Position numbers and translations under genes: made by a program | Source: CAVQLX01 sp046727715 | GTDB taxonomy: Bacteria; Desulfobacterota; Binatia; DP-6 | Assembly: GCA_046727715.1 (NCBI GenBank) | Contig: JBKPDC010000056.1 | Coordinates: 1-8,663 of the forward strand | Length of the DNA stretch: 8,663 nt | Direction: 5' to 3' | The notes under the pieces: model-generated | Told to the model about the DNA's origin: nothing | The model's input: the letters and a program-made list of their open reading frames with translations, nothing else | Databases searched by the model: none | Shown here: piece by piece, positions 1-6,314 of the stretch | Numbering within the stretch: position 1 is the stretch's first letter | Layout: each line of letters begins with the position of its first letter

Positions 1-1
1 G

Positions 2-187
2 ATCGAGATGGGCCAGGGCACGGAGCCGACCAACTGCTGCCTCGGCGACGGCGTGCTCTACGTCACGCTGTCGGGGACGGGCGAGCTGGTGTCGCTGCCG
101 ATCGACGCCGAGCCGCTGCCCCTCTATCCAGCGAAGCGCTCCGGATTGTACGTCAGGGAGTACACCTCGCCCACGCGGTCCGGATAG
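2..187 (+). CDS. SMP-30/gluconolactonase-family protein, C-terminal fragment (5' end outside window)
   Basis: The frame enters from the left edge and stops at TAG 185-187. It contains EPTNCCLGDGVLYVTLSGTG followed by ELVSLPID and PLPLYP. The N-C-C block, the 'LYVT.SGTG' strand and a terminal 'LPLYP' are typical of the last blade of SMP-30/gluconolactonase/LRE beta-propellers, which hydrolyse lactones or act as metal-dependent esterases. Family members normally stop just after LPLYP. Here the frame runs about 18 codons further (from about position 130), and these extra codons are antisense to a CmcJ-family remnant, so the native stop was probably lost and replaced by a chance downstream TAG. 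Only 61 residues are visible, so substrate and subfamily cannot be judged. The family call is recall of motifs, not a search. Confidence 0.72.
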   Translation: MEMGQGTEPTNCCLGDGVLYVTLSGTGELVSLPIDAEPLPLYPAKRSGLYVREYTSPTRSG

Positions 188-366
188 ACGAGATCCGTCG
201 GCACCAGGTCGTTCGGTGCGATCGATTGCGCGTCGCACACCGCGAGCGGCGCTTCCTCGACGGGCCCGTGGATCGGCCGCCAGACGTTGATCACCGCGTG
301 GCGACCCTTCAGGCGCTCGGCGGCGTTCTCGGCCGGGAGGTGATCGGTCACACGGCGGGCGACCGC
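124..366 (-). pseudogene. Remnant of a CmcJ/NvfI-family (AsaB-like) oxygenase gene, truncated at both ends
   Basis: On the minus strand the translation contains RHAVINVWRPIHGPVEEAPL, then a 'VCDAQSIAP' and 'DLVYPDRVGEVYSLTYNP' stretch, and stops at TAG 124-126. This matches the conserved central to C-terminal part of CmcJ/NvfI-family proteins (putative 2-oxoglutarate/Fe-type oxygenases, about 260-280 residues). The roughly 150 N-terminal residues are missing because the 5' side abuts the porin stop at 371. The usual 'YNPxHRWFYFPRM' continuation with about 40 more residues is also missing. Near the stop, one base of frameshift would read R-W-I where family members have R-W-(F/Y), so a frameshift followed by a deletion is plausible. 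About 75-80 residues survive. No start codon or RBS suits it; the open frame extends upstream to 450 only by running antisense through porin codons. Called a decaying gene fragment by inference. Confidence 0.68.
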
Positions 367-370
367 CCGA

Positions 371-1579
371 TCAGAAGATCGCCACCACCTCGATCCCCAC
401 CGCCTGCGCGTCCCGCCCGCTGAACGCCGGCTCGAAGAAGAACTGCGCATCCGGCTGGACCACGAGCCAGGGCGCGATCGCCACCTGGTACGTCAGCTCG
501 AGGACCGTCTGCCCGGGCCCGAACGTCTTCATCTGCCGGCGGAAGTCGTTCGTGAACCGGAACAGCGACAGCGCGATCCCCAGCACGTCCTTGGGCCGCG
601 TCGGCAGCGGTCCGAACAGCGCCAGGCCTGCGTCGGCGTTGATCCCGATCACGTTGCGCGCATCCTGGGGACTTCCGGTGAGCCGCGCGAAGCCGCCCAG
701 CACCGGATCGCCGTGGTCGTCGGTGACGAGCGCCTGATCGACCATCATGTACAGCTCGTAGTGCGACCTGCGCTCGAGCCCGGTGCCGAACTGCGCCGAG
801 CCACCCGTGTCATAGATCCCACCGAGCGTGTAGGTCCCCACCCCCCAACGCTGTGCCTCCGCCGCGAGCTCCGAGAAGAACGTGCCGCCCGCGTTGTGGC
901 CCATCTCCCAGCCGAAGCCGTGATTGCCGCCGACGTCGTCACCGGCGTCGCCGGTGTACGCCCCGAAACGGGCGGTGAGCCAAGGCAGCGCACGCACCTG
1001 CGTGAAGGCCCCGGGTGCCGCGAGCGGATAGACGGGCGCGTCCAGGTTGAGGTTTTGCGACGGGAGGTCTCCGAAGCCCGCGTTCAGGAAGATGCCGCCA
1101 TAGCGCGAGACCATGAAGTCGGTGTCGGCGGCGATCTGCCCAAGCTTCACGACCACGCGGTCTTCGGCGAACGCCTGGCGGAGGTAGAGGTTGTAGACGC
1201 GCAGCGTGGCCGCCGCCTCCCAGGCGCTCAGCGCCATGGCACGCACCCCGCCGATCAGGTCAGCGGTGGGCCTGTCGCCCTGCCACCAATGGAAGTCGGC
1301 GTGGAAGCCGAGCCCGTCCCAGACACCGAGCTTCGCCAGGTCGACCTCGACGCCGAAGTCGAGGTAGCCGTTCCACCGCACGCCGGCGGTGCGTCCCCCG
1401 GCCAGGTTGCCCCACATCGTGCCGGTGTAGGTTAGATAGAGGTCGAGGCCGTGCGCCGAAAGCGCAGGGCGCACGCCGTTCCAGTCGCCGGTCAGCGTGT
1501 GGCGTTCGAGCAACGGTTGCGCACGCGCGGGAGGCACCAGCACGACCCCGACGAGCAGGGCGAGCACACGGACGGGCAT
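371..1579 (-). CDS. OprB-like carbohydrate-selective outer-membrane porin
   Basis: 402 residues, ATG at 1579, stop TGA at 371. Residues 1-20 form a signal peptide (hydrophobic LALLVGVVLV, cleavage after PPARA). The mature protein opens with LTGDWNGVRPALSAHGLDL and a 'YTGTMWGNLAGG' segment, the classic N-terminus of OprB porins ('LTGDWGG.R..L...G'). The remainder alternates short beta-strands with G/D-rich turns and ends in a terminal aromatic residue (VVAIF), as needed for Bam-dependent barrel insertion. OprB proteins pass sugars across the outer membrane by diffusion. It lies 33 bp downstream of smpB on the same strand, so it may be read through from the pan operon. GAGGA sits directly against the ATG with no spacer, so GTG at codon 5 is an alternative start that would shorten the signal peptide. 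The family call is firm; the substrate is not determinable. Confidence 0.85.
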   Translation of the reverse strand: MPVRVLALLVGVVLVPPARAQPLLERHTLTGDWNGVRPALSAHGLDLYLTYTGTMWGNLAGGRTAGVRWNGYLDFGVEVDLAKLGVWDGLGFHADFHWWQGDRPTADLIGGVRAMALSAWEAAATLRVYNLYLRQAFAEDRVVVKLGQIAADTDFMVSRYGGIFLNAGFGDLPSQNLNLDAPVYPLAAPGAFTQVRALPWLTARFGAYTGDAGDDVGGNHGFGWEMGHNAGGTFFSELAAEAQRWGVGTYTLGGIYDTGGSAQFGTGLERRSHYELYMMVDQALVTDDHGDPVLGGFARLTGSPQDARNVIGINADAGLALFGPLPTRPKDVLGIALSLFRFTNDFRRQMKTFGPGQTVLELTYQVAIAPWLVVQPDAQFFFEPAFSGRDAQAVGIEVVAIF

Positions 1580-1612
1580 TCCTCGCGCGTGTATCCCAGC
1601 GGGAGGTCGCCG

Positions 1613-2086
1613 TCAGCGTCCCCGCCGGCCCGCCGCCATCGCGCGATCGACCTCGCGCCGTTCGGTACGCTCGCGGATCGCCTGGCGCTTGTCGTGCAGC
1701 TTCTTGCCGCGGCCGAGCCCCAGCTCGGCCTTGGCGCGACCCCTCACCCAGTAGAGCCGCAGCGGGATCAGGGTGAGGCCGCGCTCCTTGATCTTGCCCC
1801 GCAGCTTGTCGATCTCGCGGCGGTGCAGCAGGAGCTTGCGGTTGCGCTCGGGGTCGTGGCCGAACTGGCTCGCCGGGCCGTACGGGCTGATGTGGACGCC
1901 GATCAGGAAGAGCTCGTCGCCGAGGAAGCGCGCGTAGGCGTCCTTCAGGTTGACGCGCCCGTCACGCAGCGACTTCACCTCGCTGCCGACCAGCGCGAGC
2001 CCCGCCTCGACGCGCTCGTCGATGTGGTACTCGTGGAAGGCCCGGCGGTTGACAGTGATGTCGCGGTCGCGGGCCTTGTCGCTCAT
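1613..2086 (-). CDS. smpB: SsrA-binding protein SmpB
   Basis: 157 residues, usual length for SmpB. SmpB binds tmRNA and delivers it to ribosomes stalled on broken mRNAs (trans-translation, cytoplasm). Visible family features: N-terminal 'ITVNRRAFHEYHIDERVEAG' with the following 'LALVGSEVKSLRDGRVNLKD', the central 'YGPASQFGHDPERNRKLLLH' block, and the basic C-terminal tail 'GRGKKLHDKRQAIRER' that becomes helical in the decoding centre. The ATG at 2084-2086 overlaps the panD TGA (2083-2085) as ATGA. There is only an AGG pressed against the start, so translation probably depends on coupling to panD. The open frame extends upstream to 2425, but that part is antisense or shadow coding over panD and was not used. 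It is the fourth gene of the panB-panC-panD-smpB unit; no functional link of SmpB to pantothenate synthesis is implied. Confidence 0.95.
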   Translation of the reverse strand: MSDKARDRDITVNRRAFHEYHIDERVEAGLALVGSEVKSLRDGRVNLKDAYARFLGDELFLIGVHISPYGPASQFGHDPERNRKLLLHRREIDKLRGKIKERGLTLIPLRLYWVRGRAKAELGLGRGKKLHDKRQAIRERTERREVDRAMAAGRRGR

Positions 2087-2559
2087 CCTGCGGCTCGAGA
2101 AACGGGGGCCCCGGGGGTGGCGCGAAGCGCCGGGGCGGGGGTGGCGCGGAGCGCCGGGGCCCCCGTCCCACCCCCGGGCATGCGCGGACCCGGCACCTCG
2201 GCGCGTTTCTCGCGCATGCGGTTGTGCTCGTCCACGAAGACCACCTTGGGCTCGTGCCGGTGCGCGGCGTCCTCGTCCATCCAGCTGAACGCCGCGATGA
2301 TGACGAGGTCGCCGGGGGACACCAGATGGGCCGCCGCGCCGTTCACGCAGATCACACCGCTGTCGGGCGGCCCCTCGACGACGTACGTCTCGAAGCGGTT
2401 GCCGTTCGTGACGTTCCAGACACACACCGCCTCGTTCGGCAGCAGGTCGGTGGCATCCATCAGGCGGCGGTCGATGGTGATCGAGCCCTCGTAGTGCACG
2501 TCGGCCTGCGTCACCGTGGCGCGGTGGATCTTGGCCCGCATCATCTTGCGCGTGGTCAT
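2083..2559 (-). CDS. panD: Aspartate 1-decarboxylase PanD with repeat-coded C-terminal extension
   Basis: 158 residues against about 126 in E. coli. PanD decarboxylates L-aspartate to beta-alanine, which PanC then uses. It is made as a proenzyme that self-cleaves at Gly-Ser to create a pyruvoyl cofactor. The site is present as HYEGS with G25-S26, together with K10 (AKIHRATVTQAD), the 'NVTNGNRFETY' block with Y59, and 'VNGAAAH' (N73). The core fold ends near residue 126. The remaining ~32 residues (Pro/Ala-rich, with APALRATP twice) are encoded largely by a palindromic repeat element at 2102-2166. ATG 2557-2559 overlaps the panC stop (TGA 2556-2558) as ATGA; an upstream in-frame ATG at 2619 lies inside panC and was rejected. 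The stop overlaps the smpB start in the same way. Function is secure from the conserved residues; the effect of the tail is unknown. Confidence 0.95.
   Translation of the reverse strand: MTTRKMMRAKIHRATVTQADVHYEGSITIDRRLMDATDLLPNEAVCVWNVTNGNRFETYVVEGPPDSGVICVNGAAAHLVSPGDLVIIAAFSWMDEDAAHRHEPKVVFVDEHNRMREKRAEVPGPRMPGGGTGAPALRATPAPALRATPGAPVSRAAG
2102..2166. repeat. 65-bp palindromic element with tandem hairpin units inside panD
   Basis: The ends ACGGGGGCCCCGG (2102-2114) and CCGGGGCCCCCGT (2154-2166) are a perfect 13-bp inverted repeat. Between and partly overlapping them are two 24-bp tandem units, 2113-2136 and 2137-2160, differing at one base (2125 A, 2149 G). Each unit contains GGCGC, a 3-nt loop and GCGCC. 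Because 24 is divisible by 3, the panD frame stays open and reads APALRATP twice. The block is close to pure G+C and ends 15 bp before the smpB start codon. Confidence 0.8.
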
Positions 2560-3416
2560 CGGTCGGTCCCCCCCGAACAGAGCAGTCGATTGTCGATCAG
2601 CCGTACGCCACCCACCCATACCGCCAGTGCGAGGAGCGCAGGACCCATCACCTCCGCCAGCTCCGCCAGCGATTCGGGATCCCGGATCTCCGCGTACTCG
2701 AGCCGCGCTTGCGGCTCGGCCGCGATCACCGCCGCGACGCGGCCGAGGATGGCAGGCGCCGCCGTGTCTCCACCTGCGACGGCGTCCGTCGCGGCGTCGA
2801 GCGCGCGGGGCACGCAGCGTGCGGCCTCACGTGCCGCCGGCGAGAGCAGGCGGTTGCGGCTCGAGAGCGCGAGGCCGTCGCCTTCGCGCACCGTCGGCAC
2901 GCCCACGATCTCGATCCCGAAGTCGAGGTCCGCCGTCATCCGGCGGATCACCGCCAGCTGCTGCCAGTCCTTCTCGCCGAACAGCGCGCTGTGCGGCCGC
3001 ACGGCGTGGAAGAGCTTCGTCACCACGGTGGTGACGCCGCGGAAGTGGCCCGGTCGCGCGCGACCGCAGAGCGGCTCCGAGAGCCCGGCCACCTCCACGC
3101 CGGAGGCGAACCCCTCCGGGTACATGACGCCGGCCGCCGGGGCGTAGACCACATCGACGCCGGCCGCCGCACACTGTGCGGCATCCTCCTCGAGCGTGCG
3201 CGGGTAGCGCTCGAAGTCGTCACGGCGGTTGAACTGGATCGGGTTCACGAAGATCGAGACCACGACGCGCTCGGCGCGCGATCGTGCGACCCGCACCAGC
3301 TCGAGATGCCCCTCGTGCAGCGCGCCCATGGTGGGGACGAGCGCGATGCGCTGGCCTGCCTCGCGCTCGCCGTCGGCCCAGGCCTGCATGGCGCGGGGAT
3401 CGGTGATGATCTCCAT
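2556..3416 (-). CDS. panC: Pantothenate synthetase (pantoate--beta-alanine ligase) PanC
   Basis: 286 residues, near the usual ~280. It condenses pantoate and beta-alanine with ATP (via pantoyl-adenylate) to pantothenate in the cytosol. Nucleotidyltransferase signature: LVPTMGALHEGHLELV at residues 26-41 with HxGH H34/H37; pantoate pocket 'SIFVNPIQFN' (54-63); 'LFGEKDWQQLAVIRRM' (145-160); KMSKS-like loop 'LALSSRNRLLS' (182-192). The ATG at 3414-3416 is preceded by GAGGG about 7 nt upstream, and that SD overlaps the panB stop (TGA 3427-3429), indicating coupled translation. In-frame codons upstream to 3488 lie inside panB and were discarded. Second gene of the pan operon; its TGA overlaps the panD start. 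All motif residues are intact, so an active enzyme is expected. Confidence 0.96.
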   Translation of the reverse strand: MEIITDPRAMQAWADGEREAGQRIALVPTMGALHEGHLELVRVARSRAERVVVSIFVNPIQFNRRDDFERYPRTLEEDAAQCAAAGVDVVYAPAAGVMYPEGFASGVEVAGLSEPLCGRARPGHFRGVTTVVTKLFHAVRPHSALFGEKDWQQLAVIRRMTADLDFGIEIVGVPTVREGDGLALSSRNRLLSPAAREAARCVPRALDAATDAVAGGDTAAPAILGRVAAVIAAEPQARLEYAEIRDPESLAELAEVMGPALLALAVWVGGVRLIDNRLLCSGGTDR

Positions 3417-3426
3417 GACCGTGCCC

Positions 3427-4269
3427 TCAGCCGTTGGCCGCCACGGGCTTGAGCGAGTGGAACGAGTGCGCGTCGGTGGGAAACGCACCGCTCTTCACCT
3501 CGTGGACGTACTCCTCGACGGCGCGTACCACGTCGTCCGACAGCGCGGCGTACGCCTTGGCGAACTTCGGCGCCCGCGCCGAGAGCCCGAGCAGATCGTG
3601 CAGCACGAGCACCTGGCCATCGCAGAAGACACCGGCTCCGATGCCGATCGTCGGGATGGTGAGCTCGGCGGTGATCTCGGCCGCCAGGTCGAGCGGGATG
3701 CCTTCGAGGACGACGGCGAAGGCGCCCGCCGCCTCGACCGCGCGCGCGTCCTCGGCGACCCGTGCGCGGCTGCCCGGTGCGTGGCCCTGCCGCCGGCCCT
3801 GCACCTTGTGGCCACCCATGCGGTGGACCGACTGCGGGGTGAGCCCGACGTGGCCCATCACCGGGACGTCCATGCGGGCGATGGCCTCGACGGCCGCCGC
3901 CATGGTGACTCCGCCCTCGAGCTTCACGGCCTGTGCGGCGCCCTCCTTCACGAGACGGATGGCGCTCTCGGCAGCGCGCTCGGGGCTCGACTGGTACGAG
4001 CCGAAGGGCAGATCGCCGACAACCAGCGCGCGCGTGGCCCCGCGGGCCACGAGGCGCGTGTGATAGACCATCTCGTCCAGGGTGACCGGCAGGGTCGTGT
4101 CGTGGCCCTGGATCACGTTGCCGAGCGAGTCACCGACCAGGAGCAGCTCCACGCCGGCCGCGTCGAGCAGCCGGGCGAAGGTCCAGTCGTAGGCGGTCAC
4201 CATCGTGATCCGCTCCCCCGCCCCCTTCATCCGCCCCAGGTCCGGTACCGTGATGCGCATCGTCTCCAT
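3427..4269 (-). CDS. panB: 3-methyl-2-oxobutanoate hydroxymethyltransferase PanB
   Basis: 280 residues. It transfers a hydroxymethyl group from 5,10-methylene-THF to alpha-ketoisovalerate, giving ketopantoate, the first committed step of pantothenate synthesis. TIM-barrel family residues seen: 'MVTAYDWTFARLLDAAGV' (23-40), 'LLVGDSLGNVIQGHDTT' with Mg ligand D47, 'VVGDLPFGSY' with D86, 'VKLEGG' with K116/E118, 'VMGHVGLTPQS' with H140, 'VLEGIP' with catalytic E189, and 'IGIGAG'. Between QGR (159) and EDARA the segment is about three residues longer than in E. coli, in a surface loop, and looks harmless. ATG 4267-4269 was preferred to ATG 4260 because GAGGAGG stands 9 nt before it. That SD is also the 3' arm of a terminator-like hairpin (4273-4306). 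Leads the panB-panC-panD-smpB unit; panE/ilvC for the next step is not in the window. Confidence 0.96.
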   Translation of the reverse strand: METMRITVPDLGRMKGAGERITMVTAYDWTFARLLDAAGVELLLVGDSLGNVIQGHDTTLPVTLDEMVYHTRLVARGATRALVVGDLPFGSYQSSPERAAESAIRLVKEGAAQAVKLEGGVTMAAAVEAIARMDVPVMGHVGLTPQSVHRMGGHKVQGRRQGHAPGSRARVAEDARAVEAAGAFAVVLEGIPLDLAAEITAELTIPTIGIGAGVFCDGQVLVLHDLLGLSARAPKFAKAYAALSDDVVRAVEEYVHEVKSGAFPTDAHSFHSLKPVAANG

Positions 4270-4479
4270 ACGAAAAAGCCTCCTCGGACCGGTCGTCCGG
4301 GAGGCTAGAGAGCGTCGCCGTCAGGGGAGCGTCCCGCCGCACGCCGTCCGGATCCCCTGCCCGAGGCTCGGGGTCCCGGTGCACGCCGGGAAGATGTCAG
4401 TTGCTCGCCGTGAGCTCGCGCCGTCGGTGCCTACCGTCTCGGTCCGATCAATCCCCGCCCCGAAGTGGGGTCGAGGTCG
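4270..4479 (-). promoter_or_regulatory. Structured leader of the pantothenate operon (possible attenuator)
   Basis: 210 nt without a gene between the kinase stop and panB. Read on the minus strand it holds successive inverted repeats: CCCC/GGGG just after the kinase stop (4459-4471); CCCGG/CCGGG with a 6-nt loop (about 4375-4390); CCCGA/TCGGG (about 4360-4373); a long stem CAGGGG/CCCCTG enclosing GCGT/ACGC (about 4322-4360); and the terminator-like hairpin at 4273-4306. The segment TCGGACCG (complement of 4440-4447) is perfectly complementary over 8 nt to CGGTCCGA (complement of 4284-4291), which includes the upper 3' arm of the terminator stem, so an alternative pairing exists. No clear sigma70 promoter was found. 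A conserved 'pan' RNA motif is known upstream of pantothenate genes in Deltaproteobacteria, Chloroflexi and Firmicutes; whether this leader is one cannot be decided by eye. Confidence 0.5.
4273..4306 (-). terminator. Intrinsic-terminator-like hairpin overlapping the panB ribosome binding site
   Basis: On the minus strand AGCCTCC-CGGAC pairs with GTCCG-(A bulge)-GGAGGCT, a 12-bp stem with a 5-nt loop and one bulged A, followed at once by TTTTT. The start codon of panB follows three bases after the T-tract. The 3' arm contains GGAGG, the only good SD for panB. The structure could terminate transcription coming from the kinase gene, hide the RBS, or both. Confidence 0.7.
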
Positions 4480-5133
4480 TCACCTGGATCCAAGCGGAAT
4501 GTAGTGCTGTACCCCCTGTTTCATGCCCCGGATTTCCCGGATCAGGTCGGCCAGATCGCCGCCGTGCTCGACGAAATCGATCTCCGAGCAGTTGATCACG
4601 AGCAGTGGGGCCTCCGTATAGTGATGAAAGAAGGACCTGAAGGCTTCCGTCAAGCGCTCCAGGTACTCCGGGGTGATGCCACGTTCGAAGTCGCGACCGC
4701 GCTTGCGGAGACGGCGCAGGAGCACGTCGGTCCGCGCCTCGAGGTAGACGACCAGGTCCGGGCGGGGAATCTGCGCGTCGAGGAGCAGGAAAATCTGGCG
4801 GTAGAGCGCCAGCTCGTCCACGCTGAGCGTGACGCCGGCGAAGATACCGTCCTTGGCGAAGAGGTAGTCCGCGACCGCCCCGCCGGCCGCCACGCCGCGC
4901 GCCCCCAGCTCGAGCTGCTGGCGATAGCGTTCGAGGGTGAAAAACAACTGGGTCTGGAGGGCATGCCGCTCGGGGTCCGCGTAGAACTTTCGCAGAAATG
5001 GGTTGTCTTCGACTTGCTCCAGGATGAGCTCGGAGCCGAACTCGGAGGCGAGCCGTCGCGCCAGGGCCGTCTTCCCGACTCCGATGGCCCCTTCGACCGC
5101 GATGTACCGCCCCGCCCTTCGGTCCGCACCCAT
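4480..5133 (-). CDS. Deoxynucleoside kinase (deoxyadenosine/deoxyguanosine kinase-like)
   Basis: 217 residues, usual length for bacterial dNKs. It phosphorylates deoxynucleosides with ATP for dNTP salvage in the cytosol. P-loop VEGAIGVGKT at 13-22, 'ILEQVEDNPFLRKFY' (37-51) with the conserved E that acts near the nucleoside 5'-OH, 'TLERYRQQLE' (66-75), 'VADYLFAKDGIFA' (87-99) replacing the D-R-S block of other subfamilies, and an Arg-rich lid 'LLRRLRKRGRDFE' (138-150). Start ATG 5131-5133 has AGG 8 nt upstream; an upstream ATG at 5214 would add 27 residues not expected before the P-loop. In deltaproteobacteria-like genomes this kinase is often placed with folK and panB; here panB follows after a 210-nt leader, while folK is absent and a divergent nagZ lies upstream. 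Substrate preference (dA, dG or dC) cannot be read from sequence. Confidence 0.88.
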   Translation of the reverse strand: MGADRRAGRYIAVEGAIGVGKTALARRLASEFGSELILEQVEDNPFLRKFYADPERHALQTQLFFTLERYRQQLELGARGVAAGGAVADYLFAKDGIFAGVTLSVDELALYRQIFLLLDAQIPRPDLVVYLEARTDVLLRRLRKRGRDFERGITPEYLERLTEAFRSFFHHYTEAPLLVINCSEIDFVEHGGDLADLIREIRGMKQGVQHYIPLGSR

Positions 5134-5204
5134 CCCCCGCACCTGCCTAGACGCGCCCGGTAGCACAGGTGTGGCGGCCAATCCACAGGAAACTCGTTCC
5201 GTTG

Positions 5205-5249
5205 GAGTGCGCATAGAGTGCGCAGTCCACGGTTGCTATACGCCCTGCG
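5205..5249 (+). promoter_or_regulatory. Putative nagZ promoter with tandem GAGTGCGCA repeat
   Basis: A perfect 9-bp direct repeat GAGTGCGCA occurs at 5205-5213 and 5216-5224, an 11-bp period (one helical turn); its core TGCGCA is itself palindromic. Thirteen bases further lies TATACG (5237-5242), a fair -10 hexamer whose expected start of transcription coincides with the nagZ ATG at 5250. No good -35 is present at 16-18 bp; the repeat sits there instead, as in activator-dependent promoters. No SD precedes the ATG. Prediction only. Confidence 0.35.
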
Positions 5250-6314
5250 ATGCCCACGAGCCTGCTCCGCCGCACGGTCGCCGGTCTGTTCATGGTCGGC
5301 ATCCCGGGACCTCGCATCGATCCAGCCACTCGCAAGCTCCTGACCGAGCATCCGCCCGGAGGCGTCATTCTGTTCCGCCGCAACGTCCGCTCCGCGTCGC
5401 AGCTACGCGATCTGATCGCCTCGCTCCACGAGCTGGGCGCAGGCGCCCCGCCGCTCGTCGCCCTCGACCACGAGGGCGGCCGCGTGCACCGCCTGCCCGC
5501 GCCGTTCACCCACTTCCCACCCGCCGCCACGGTCGCGCGAGGGGGTGTGGGGGCGGCCGACGCGGTGGGGCACGCCATGGGACGCGAGCTGGCGGCGGTG
5601 GGCATCGACATCGACTTCGCCCCGGTGCTCGACGTGCGGTCCAACCCGCGCAACCAGGTGATCGGCGACCGCGCGTTCGGCACCACGCCCGAGGTCGTGA
5701 CGCGGCTCGGCCTCGCCCAGGCCCGCGGCCTGTCGCGCGGTGGCGTCGTGCCGTGCGGCAAGCACTTTCCGGGGCACGGCGGGACGGTCGGCGACTCGCA
5801 CCTGGTGCTGCCGCGCGTGCAGGCGTCGCGCCGTGCGCTCTGGCGGGTGGACCTGCCGCCGTTCGCGCGCGCGATCGAGTCCGGTATCCCGGCGCTGATG
5901 ACGGCGCACGTGGTCTACGACGCGCTCGACCCGCGCCGGCCGGCGACGCTGTCCTCACGCATCTGCCGCGACCTGCTGCGCCGTCGCCTGGGCTTCCGCG
6001 GCGTCCTCTTCAGCGACGACCTCGAGATGCAGGCGGTCGCGGGCCGGCGCTCGCCGGAGCGTTCCGCCGTCGCTGCGCTGGCCGCCGGCTGCGACATCCT
6101 GCTCGTCTGCCAGTCGCTCGAGACCGCCGTGCAGGCGATGCGAGGCGTGGAACACGCCGTGGAGCGTGGCACGCTCGACGCGAGGGCCGTCGCGCAGTCG
6201 TTGCTGCGGATCCACGGGCTGCGCCGCCGGGTGGCGCAGGTACGGCGCAGGCGCGCGTCGCAGCGGCTCGGCTGGCCGGCGCATGCGCGGCTGGCGCGGC
6301 GGCTGGAGGCGTGA
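5250..6314 (+). CDS. nagZ: Glycoside hydrolase family 3 beta-N-acetylhexosaminidase, NagZ type
   Basis: 354 residues with no signal peptide, so cytoplasmic. NagZ removes N-acetylglucosamine from anhydro-muropeptides during peptidoglycan recycling and, in some bacteria, shapes the AmpR/AmpC signal. GH3 N-domain hallmarks: 'GGVILFRRNV' (37-46), 'LVALDHEGGRVHRLP' (69-83), 'GIDIDFAPVLDV' (118-129), 'RAFG' (141-144), 'GKHFPGHGGTVGDSHLVLP' (170-188) carrying the D182-S-H184 acid/base dyad typical of NagZ rather than other GH3 enzymes, and 'GVLFSDDLEM' (251-260) with the nucleophilic aspartate. The last ~35 residues are Arg-rich and low in complexity. The ATG lacks an SD; a -10-like TATACG just upstream suggests a leaderless mRNA. 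Divergent from the kinase gene and convergent with the small gene at 6384. Specificity rests on the dyad; other GH3 hexosaminidases are possible. Confidence 0.9.
   Translation: MPTSLLRRTVAGLFMVGIPGPRIDPATRKLLTEHPPGGVILFRRNVRSASQLRDLIASLHELGAGAPPLVALDHEGGRVHRLPAPFTHFPPAATVARGGVGAADAVGHAMGRELAAVGIDIDFAPVLDVRSNPRNQVIGDRAFGTTPEVVTRLGLAQARGLSRGGVVPCGKHFPGHGGTVGDSHLVLPRVQASRRALWRVDLPPFARAIESGIPALMTAHVVYDALDPRRPATLSSRICRDLLRRRLGFRGVLFSDDLEMQAVAGRRSPERSAVAALAAGCDILLVCQSLETAVQAMRGVEHAVERGTLDARAVAQSLLRIHGLRRRVAQVRRRRASQRLGWPAHARLARRLEA

Noticed and set aside
713..1435. 240-residue plus-strand open frame antisense to the porin
   Set aside because: No motif or RBS; the porin has a signal peptide and family N-terminus on the other strand.
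2113..2160. CRISPR-like or VNTR array
   Set aside because: Only two adjacent 24-bp units without spacers; better described as a palindromic element.
1451..2494. 347-residue plus-strand open frame antisense to smpB and panD
   Set aside because: Codon pattern is the mirror of the minus-strand genes; no recognisable domain.
3730..3800. PanB loop insertion (near residues 158-175) as a sign of frameshift
   Set aside because: Only about three residues longer than E. coli, the frame is intact on both sides and conserved motifs follow; normal loop variation.
3229..4308. 359-residue plus-strand open frame antisense to panB and the start of panC
   Set aside because: No family motifs, His/Arg-rich composition, and both minus-strand genes carry complete catalytic motifs with good RBS placement.
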